This document shows, one piece after another, positions 32,557-36,834 of a DNA stretch of 36,834 nt. Under the pieces are notes generated by a model that saw nothing but the letters and a program-made list of their open reading frames with translations, was not told the DNA's origin and did no database searches. A program made the translations under genes and the position numbers. The DNA is taken from assembly GCA_025964685.1 (NCBI GenBank), contig JAOPYG010000123.1:1-36834 (forward strand), in the 5' to 3' direction. Position 1 is the stretch's first letter, and the number at the start of each line of letters is the position of its first letter. This DNA comes from Actinoallomurus sp. GTDB taxonomy: Bacteria; Actinomycetota; Actinomycetes; Streptosporangiales; Streptosporangiaceae.

Positions 32557-34161
32557 TCAGTGGGCGGGTTTCCTCGGCTCGACCGCCGGTCGTTCCTCGT
32601 GCTCGCCGTTCGGCGGCGGCACGATGTCGGCGGTGTACAGCCGGTTGAGGCGCTGGCGGAGCCTGGCCCGGCGTGCCGCCTTCGGCTCGACGCCGGCGCC
32701 GTCCGGTCCGGGCGGGGGCAGCGTGGGAGGCAGGCGGCGGCTGCGCAACACCGCTTGCTCCTCGTCGTCCACCGGGCGTTCGATCTCCTCGTACGCGCCC
32801 GTGGGACGCATCACGATCTCGCCGGTCTCGACACCGTGCTGCAGGACCGCGCGGTCACGACGCTGCAGGCCCAGCGCCATGCGCCGGGAGATGATGAACG
32901 CCAGGATCGGCCCGACGATCACCGCGATCCGGAAGAACCATGTCGTCCCGAACAACGGGATCTCGAACGTCTTGGCGATGATGTCGTTGCCGCCGGCGAG
33001 CCACAGGATTCCGTAGAACGTCACGCCGGCCATGCCGACGCCCACGCGGGCAGGCACGTCGCGGGGCCGGTCCAGCAGGTGGTGGGTCTCGTAGTCGCCC
33101 ATCGCCCAGCGTTCGAGGAACGGGTAGACGGCGAGCGTGGTGAAGATCAGACCCGGCACCACCAGCGCCGGGATCAGCACGCTCATCGGGATGCTGTACC
33201 CGAACGCGTCGATCTCCCAGGCCGGCATGAGCCGCAGTGAGCCCTCCAGCCAGCCCATGTACCAGTCGGGCTGTGACCCGGCGCTGATGCTGCCCGGGTC
33301 GTACGGACCGAAGAGCCAGATCGGGTTGATCTGCAGGAAGGTCGCCATCAGCGCGACGACCGCGAAGACCCACATCTGGTACGCCAGCGTCTTGATCATG
33401 AAGGACGGGAAGAACGGCTTGCCCACGACGTTCCGGTCGCTGCGGCCCGGGCCGGGGTACTGGGTGTGGGTCTGCCGCCAGGTGAGGATGACCGCGTGCA
33501 GGGGGATCAGGGCGAGCAGGATCCCGGGGATGAGCAGGACGTGGATGGTGAACAACCGCGGGATGATCATGTCGCCGGGGAACGGCCCGCCGAACAGCCA
33601 CATCGCCAGGTAGGACCCGACGATCGGGATGGCCAGCAGCACGCCTTCGAGGATGCGGATGCCGGTGCCGGAGAGCAGGTCGTCCGGGAGGGAGTAGCCG
33701 AACAGGCCGTTCAGCATGACCAGCATGAACAGCACGACGCCGATCACCCAGTTGAGCTCGCGCGGCTTGCGGAAGGCACCGGTGAAGAAGTTGCGCAGCA
33801 TGTGCGCGACGATCGCGGCCAGGAAGGTGATCGTCGCCCAGTGGTGGATCTGCCGCATGAGCAGGCCTCCGCGCACGTCGAAGCTGATGTGCAGGGTCGA
33901 CTCGTACGCCTCGCTCATCCGGACGCCGTGGAGCTGCCTGTAGGTCCCGTTGTAGACGACGTCGCCCATGCTGGGTTTGAAGAAGAAGGTCAAGAAGATC
34001 CCCGTCGCGATGATGATCACGAACGAGTACATGGCGATCTCGCCGAGCATGAACGTCCAGTGGTCCGGAAAGGCCTTCTTCAGCGCGTTCTTCAATGCAC
34101 GGGCCAGGCCCAGCCGTTCGTCCATCCCCCGGGCCGCATCCGCCAGCGGTTTCGCAGCCAT
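32557..34161 (-). CDS. qcrB: Cytochrome b subunit of a bc1-type menaquinol oxidoreductase (QcrB-like), stand-alone
   Basis: This 534-residue membrane protein is an actinobacterial cytochrome b. The heme ligands are His106/His120 (H-X13-H) and His207/His222 (H-X14-H), and the quinol-site motif is PDWYMG in place of PEWY. About eight or nine membrane helices are followed by a long charged C-terminal tail (from about residue 420), as in QcrB of Mycobacterium and Streptomyces. It would oxidise menaquinol and pass electrons to a Rieske protein and cytochrome c. The usual qcrCAB and ctaE neighbours are absent: both sides have unrelated genes. ATG at 34161 has AGGAG seven bases upstream. It is probably a second, accessory copy or a rearranged one. 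Confidence 0.93.
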   Translation of the reverse strand: MAAKPLADAARGMDERLGLARALKNALKKAFPDHWTFMLGEIAMYSFVIIIATGIFLTFFFKPSMGDVVYNGTYRQLHGVRMSEAYESTLHISFDVRGGLLMRQIHHWATITFLAAIVAHMLRNFFTGAFRKPRELNWVIGVVLFMLVMLNGLFGYSLPDDLLSGTGIRILEGVLLAIPIVGSYLAMWLFGGPFPGDMIIPRLFTIHVLLIPGILLALIPLHAVILTWRQTHTQYPGPGRSDRNVVGKPFFPSFMIKTLAYQMWVFAVVALMATFLQINPIWLFGPYDPGSISAGSQPDWYMGWLEGSLRLMPAWEIDAFGYSIPMSVLIPALVVPGLIFTTLAVYPFLERWAMGDYETHHLLDRPRDVPARVGVGMAGVTFYGILWLAGGNDIIAKTFEIPLFGTTWFFRIAVIVGPILAFIISRRMALGLQRRDRAVLQHGVETGEIVMRPTGAYEEIERPVDDEEQAVLRSRRLPPTLPPPGPDGAGVEPKAARRARLRQRLNRLYTADIVPPPNGEHEERPAVEPRKPAH

Positions 34162-34314
34162 CCCCGATCTCCTGATCCGACGGCCACGACGACCGCCCTC
34201 GAATATCGGTCCCCCTACTCATTGATACCTGCCCGACCTGCACAAATCGCAACAGCCCCACCCCGATGCGTTACGACCAGCACGGAAACGCCGGATTCGC
34301 GTACCTTCTCAGGG

Positions 34315-35442
34315 GTGAGCAGGTTCGGTCGGCGTGATCTGGTGCTGGGGGCGGTCGTCGGCGTGCTGGTGATGGCCGGCACCCTCTTCCACACCCGCGG
34401 CCCGCACGTCGGCGACATCAAGGCCTACGCCATGATCCTGGTCGGTGCCGCCGCGCTCACCGTGCTGCGCCGGTTCCCGGTCCTGTCCGTCACGGTCGCC
34501 GGCGTATCGACGGCGTACTACTACATCGGGCCCTTCCCCGACGGGCCGGAGATGATCATGTTCGCGGTCGCGTCCTTCCTCGCGGCGGCGACCGGCCGGC
34601 GGCTCGCCGCCTGCGTCGGCACGGGCGCCGGGCTGGCGGTGTTCGCCTGGGCGGAGTTGCTCGCCGGCCCGGGACGGGTCGGGCGCTTCGTCAGCGTGCT
34701 CGCCTGGGTGCTCGTGGTCCTCTGCGCCGGCGAGTTGAGCCGCTACCACCGGGCCTACCTCAGCGAGTCACGGCGGCGCGCGGACGAGGCGGAGCGCACC
34801 CGCGAGGAGGAGTTCCGGCGGCGCGCCACCGAAGAACGGCTTCGTATCGCCCGCGAGCTGCACGACGTGCTCGCACACAAGATCTCGCTGATCAACGTGC
34901 AGGCCGGGGCCGCACTGCACCGACGCGAAGCCGACCAGGCCTTCGCCGCGCTGTCGGCGATCAAGGACGCCAGCAAGGAGACGCTGCGGGAGCTGCGGAC
35001 CACGCTCGGCGTGCTCCGGCAGGTCGATGAGGCCCAGCCGCTGAGCCCGGCGCCCTCACTGGACCACCTCGGCCAGCTCATCGCGCGGACCGACGAGACG
35101 GGCCTGCGAGTACGCCTCACCGTCTCCGGTGACCGGCCGGACCTTCCCGCGCCGGTCGACCTGGCCGCCTACCGCATCGTCCAGGAGGCGCTCACCAACG
35201 CCGTACGCCACGCGGGCGAGGCGACCGCGACCGTCCTCGTGCGCTACAACGCCGACCACGTCGTGGTCGAGGTCTGCGACGACGGCCGCGGGGCCGAGGC
35301 CCCGGAGGGCAACGGGATCCGCGGCATGAGGGAACGCGCGGCCACCCTCGGCGGCACGTTCGCCGCCACCACCCGCCCCGGCGGCGGGTTCCTCGTACGC
35401 GCCTCTCTCCCCCTGTCCGGGTGCGCCACGGAGGCGATGTGA
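34315..35442 (+). CDS. Two-component sensor histidine kinase (NarX/DesK-type)
   Basis: This 375-residue kinase has four to five membrane helices in its first 145 residues with almost no extracellular domain, then a coiled-coil-like charged linker (ESRRRADEAERTREEEFRRR), the HisKA_3 dimerisation domain with phosphoacceptor His183 in ARELHDVLAHKISL, and an HATPase domain with N-box EALTNAVRHA and G-box DDGRGAEAP followed by GIRGMRERAATLGG. Such intramembrane-sensing kinases respond to membrane or redox stress, and pair with NarL-type regulators. GTG at 34315 starts the first helix; its ribosome binding site is weak. It overlaps the response regulator by one base. It diverges from qcrB across 153 bases. 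Confidence 0.92.
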   Translation: MSRFGRRDLVLGAVVGVLVMAGTLFHTRGPHVGDIKAYAMILVGAAALTVLRRFPVLSVTVAGVSTAYYYIGPFPDGPEMIMFAVASFLAAATGRRLAACVGTGAGLAVFAWAELLAGPGRVGRFVSVLAWVLVVLCAGELSRYHRAYLSESRRRADEAERTREEEFRRRATEERLRIARELHDVLAHKISLINVQAGAALHRREADQAFAALSAIKDASKETLRELRTTLGVLRQVDEAQPLSPAPSLDHLGQLIARTDETGLRVRLTVSGDRPDLPAPVDLAAYRIVQEALTNAVRHAGEATATVLVRYNADHVVVEVCDDGRGAEAPEGNGIRGMRERAATLGGTFAATTRPGGGFLVRASLPLSGCATEAM

Positions 35443-36128
35443 TGATGAGCGATGTGGACTCCCCCATACGGGTCATGCTCGCCGACGACCAGCGGCTCGT
35501 CCGTGCCGGATTCCGGTCGATCCTCGACGGTGAGGACGACATCACCGTGGTCGCCGAGGCCGGCGACGGCGCCGAGGCGGTGCGCGTCGCCTCCGCCACA
35601 CGCCCCGATGTGGTGTTGATGGACATCCGGATGCCCGTGCTGGACGGCATCGAGGCCACCCGCCAGATCGTCGCCGACCAGCGGCTGTCCGACGTCAAGG
35701 TCGTGATCCTGACGACCTTCGACCTCGACGACTACGTCTACACCGCGCTCAAGGCGGGAGCGAGCGGCTTCCTCGTCAAGGACACCGATCCGGTTGAGCT
35801 GATCCACGGCGTGCGCGTCACCGCGCACGGTGACGCCCTGCTCGCTCCCTCGGTGACCCGCCGGCTGATCGCGGAGTTCGCCATGAGGATCAAGGTCCCG
35901 CCGCCCTCACAGGACCTCAACTCTCTGACCGAGCGCGAACGCGAGGTCATGACGCTGGTCGCCGCCGGCCTGTCGAACGACGAGATCGCGACCCGGCTCG
36001 TGGTCAGCCCGGCCACGTCGAAGACGCACGTCAGCAGGGTGTTGACCAAGCTGAGAGCCCGAGACCGCGCGCAGCTCGTCGTGCTCGCCTACGAGTCGGG
36101 GATGGTGCGCCCCGGCTGGCTGGGCTGA
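35442..36128 (+). CDS. NarL/LuxR-family response regulator
   Basis: This 228-residue regulator has a receiver domain with acidic pocket ADD (residues 14-16), phosphoacceptor Asp61 in VVLMDIRMP, the Thr/Ser switch in ILTTFD and the conserved Lys in LVKD. A C-terminal LuxR-type HTH follows: LTEREREVMTLVAAGLSNDE, then ATRLVVSPATSKTHVSRVLTKL. ATG at 35442 has GGAGG (35430-35434) seven bases upstream and shares one base with the kinase stop (TGATG), so the pair is translationally coupled. A target cannot be read from sequence; the flanking respiratory genes (qcrB upstream, cydA 161 bases downstream) are the first candidates. Confidence 0.93.
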   Translation: MMSDVDSPIRVMLADDQRLVRAGFRSILDGEDDITVVAEAGDGAEAVRVASATRPDVVLMDIRMPVLDGIEATRQIVADQRLSDVKVVILTTFDLDDYVYTALKAGASGFLVKDTDPVELIHGVRVTAHGDALLAPSVTRRLIAEFAMRIKVPPPSQDLNSLTEREREVMTLVAAGLSNDEIATRLVVSPATSKTHVSRVLTKLRARDRAQLVVLAYESGMVRPGWLG

Positions 36129-36175
36129 GCCCTGCCCCTACGCTCCACGATGTACACCGCCCGCGCCCGTGCGAC

Positions 36176-36192
36176 TGAGGACGTACGCCTCA
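36176..36192. promoter_or_regulatory. Inverted repeat upstream of cydA
   Basis: TGAGG (36176-36180) and CCTCA (36188-36192) flank ACGTACG in the 161-base gap before cydA. It is a weak operator candidate for the adjacent response regulator. No Rex-type TTGTGA-N6-TCACAA site was found. Confidence 0.3.
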
Positions 36193-36289
36193 TGTAGCGC
36201 CCAGTGGGACGTATGGACTGGTTCCTTCCGGTTGAGTTACACCTGCCGGTCATCCGAGGGCCGGCCGTACGTTTCCTGGAGGCCCCCCG

Positions 36290-36834
36290 TTGAGCTCCCT
36301 GTCGCTCGCCCGGCTGCTGTTCGCGGTCACGGCGGGCACGCACTTCCTGTTCGTCTCGCTGACGCTGGGGCTGGCCACGCTGGTCGCGATCACGCAGACG
36401 CGCGCGGTCGTCAAGGACAGCACGGCGCTCCAGGGGATGGTGCGTTTCTGGGGCCAGCTCTACGTGATCAACTACGCGGTCGGGATCGTCACCGGGCTGC
36501 TCATGGAGTTCCAGTTCGGGCTGAACTGGCCCGGGCTGACGGACCACGCCAGAGACGTCTTCGGGGCGCCGCTCGCGATGGAGACCCTGGTCGCGTTCTT
36601 CGTCGAGGCAACGTTCCTCGGCCTGTGGATCTTCGGCTGGGACCGGCTGAACCGCTACGCGCACCTCGCGCTGATCTGGGTGGTGACGCTGACCGCGTAC
36701 CTCTCGGCGTACTTCATCCTGGTCGCGAACGGCTTCCTCAACAACCCGGTCGGATACCTGCGGGTCGGCGGTGAACTGCGCGTCGACAGCGCCGCGAGGC
36801 TGTTCACCAATCCGGCGGCGCTGCTGCCGCTCGC
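36290..36834 (+). CDS. cydA: Cytochrome bd oxidase subunit I, N-terminal part (3' end outside window)
   Basis: The frame starts with TTG at 36290, seven bases after GGAGG (36278-36282), and stays open for 181 codons to the edge. It reads SSLSLARLLFAVTAGTHFLF, VSLTLGLATLVAITQ, FWGQLYVINYAVGIVTGLL, MEFQFGLNWPGL, ETLVAFFVEATFLGLWIFGWD and YFILVANGFLNNPVGY, which is CydA. His18 matches the heme b595 ligand (His19 in E. coli). The enzyme oxidises menaquinol and reduces oxygen to water with high affinity and without pumping protons. The rare TTG start makes it easy to miss. It follows the two-component genes and is the last gene in view; cydB is expected beyond. Confidence 0.92.
   Translation, partial: MSSLSLARLLFAVTAGTHFLFVSLTLGLATLVAITQTRAVVKDSTALQGMVRFWGQLYVINYAVGIVTGLLMEFQFGLNWPGLTDHARDVFGAPLAMETLVAFFVEATFLGLWIFGWDRLNRYAHLALIWVVTLTAYLSAYFILVANGFLNNPVGYLRVGGELRVDSAARLFTNPAALLPL

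Noticed and set aside
1..36834. CRISPR arrays, tRNA and rRNA genes
   Set aside because: No regularly spaced repeats and no cloverleaf with the TTCGA-type T-loop were seen anywhere in the window.

Overview
The window is about 70 percent GC, with GTG and TTG starts next to purine-rich ribosome binding sites and many translationally coupled gene pairs. Several families in it are typical of actinomycetes: AfsR/SARP, XRE-DUF5753 with DUF397, FHA-ABC exporters, a DUF3516 helicase, GPP34, and an actinobacterial cytochrome b with PDWY in place of PEWY. It is most likely a chromosomal piece from a filamentous actinomycete. The genus cannot be fixed from the sequence alone; Streptosporangiales or Thermomonosporaceae is only a guess.

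Region 1 (1-3.3 kb) is decayed. It holds the 3' end of an IS630-type transposase whose stop codon shares four bases with an ArsR regulator, a 5'-truncated and frameshifted MFS efflux gene, one intact FAD amine oxidase-like gene with a good terminator, and the wreck of an XRE/DUF5753 regulator. That wreck lacks its HTH and carries a frameshift and a nonsense codon. Region 2 (3.4-10.7 kb) carries a Mut7-C protein, a DUF2993 protein, a two-FHA ABC exporter, an OhrR-like regulator divergent from a small membrane protein, and an ABC exporter pair divergent from a GbsR/MarR-type regulator with a clear operator palindrome.

Region 3 (11.2-22 kb) has a three-gene cassette, each gene overlapping the next by four bases: SPFH/band 7, ribbon-helix-helix with an AT-hook-like tail, then GPP34. 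It continues with a tricorn-like protease divergent from a DUF3516 helicase, then an AfsR/SARP regulator followed by a previously uncalled 46-residue acidic peptide gene. Region 4 (22-28.1 kb) has otsA, a DUF1349-like protein, a GNAT acetyltransferase and a YbjN-like protein. It also holds a WhiJ/AbaA-type locus: XRE-DUF5753 regulator, a 55-residue DUF397 protein with its core motif duplicated in tandem, and a divergent HATPase protein preceded by a 16-bp stem-loop.

Region 5 (28.0-36.8 kb) begins with a MarR regulator divergent from an LCMT-type methyltransferase across a three-half-site operator. Then come a tartrate/D-malate-type dehydrogenase, a secreted trypsin-like protease and a flavin disulfide oxidoreductase. 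The window ends in a respiratory group: a stand-alone qcrB-like cytochrome b, a NarL-type two-component system, and the start of cydA (TTG start, cut by the window edge). No rRNA, tRNA or CRISPR array was seen.
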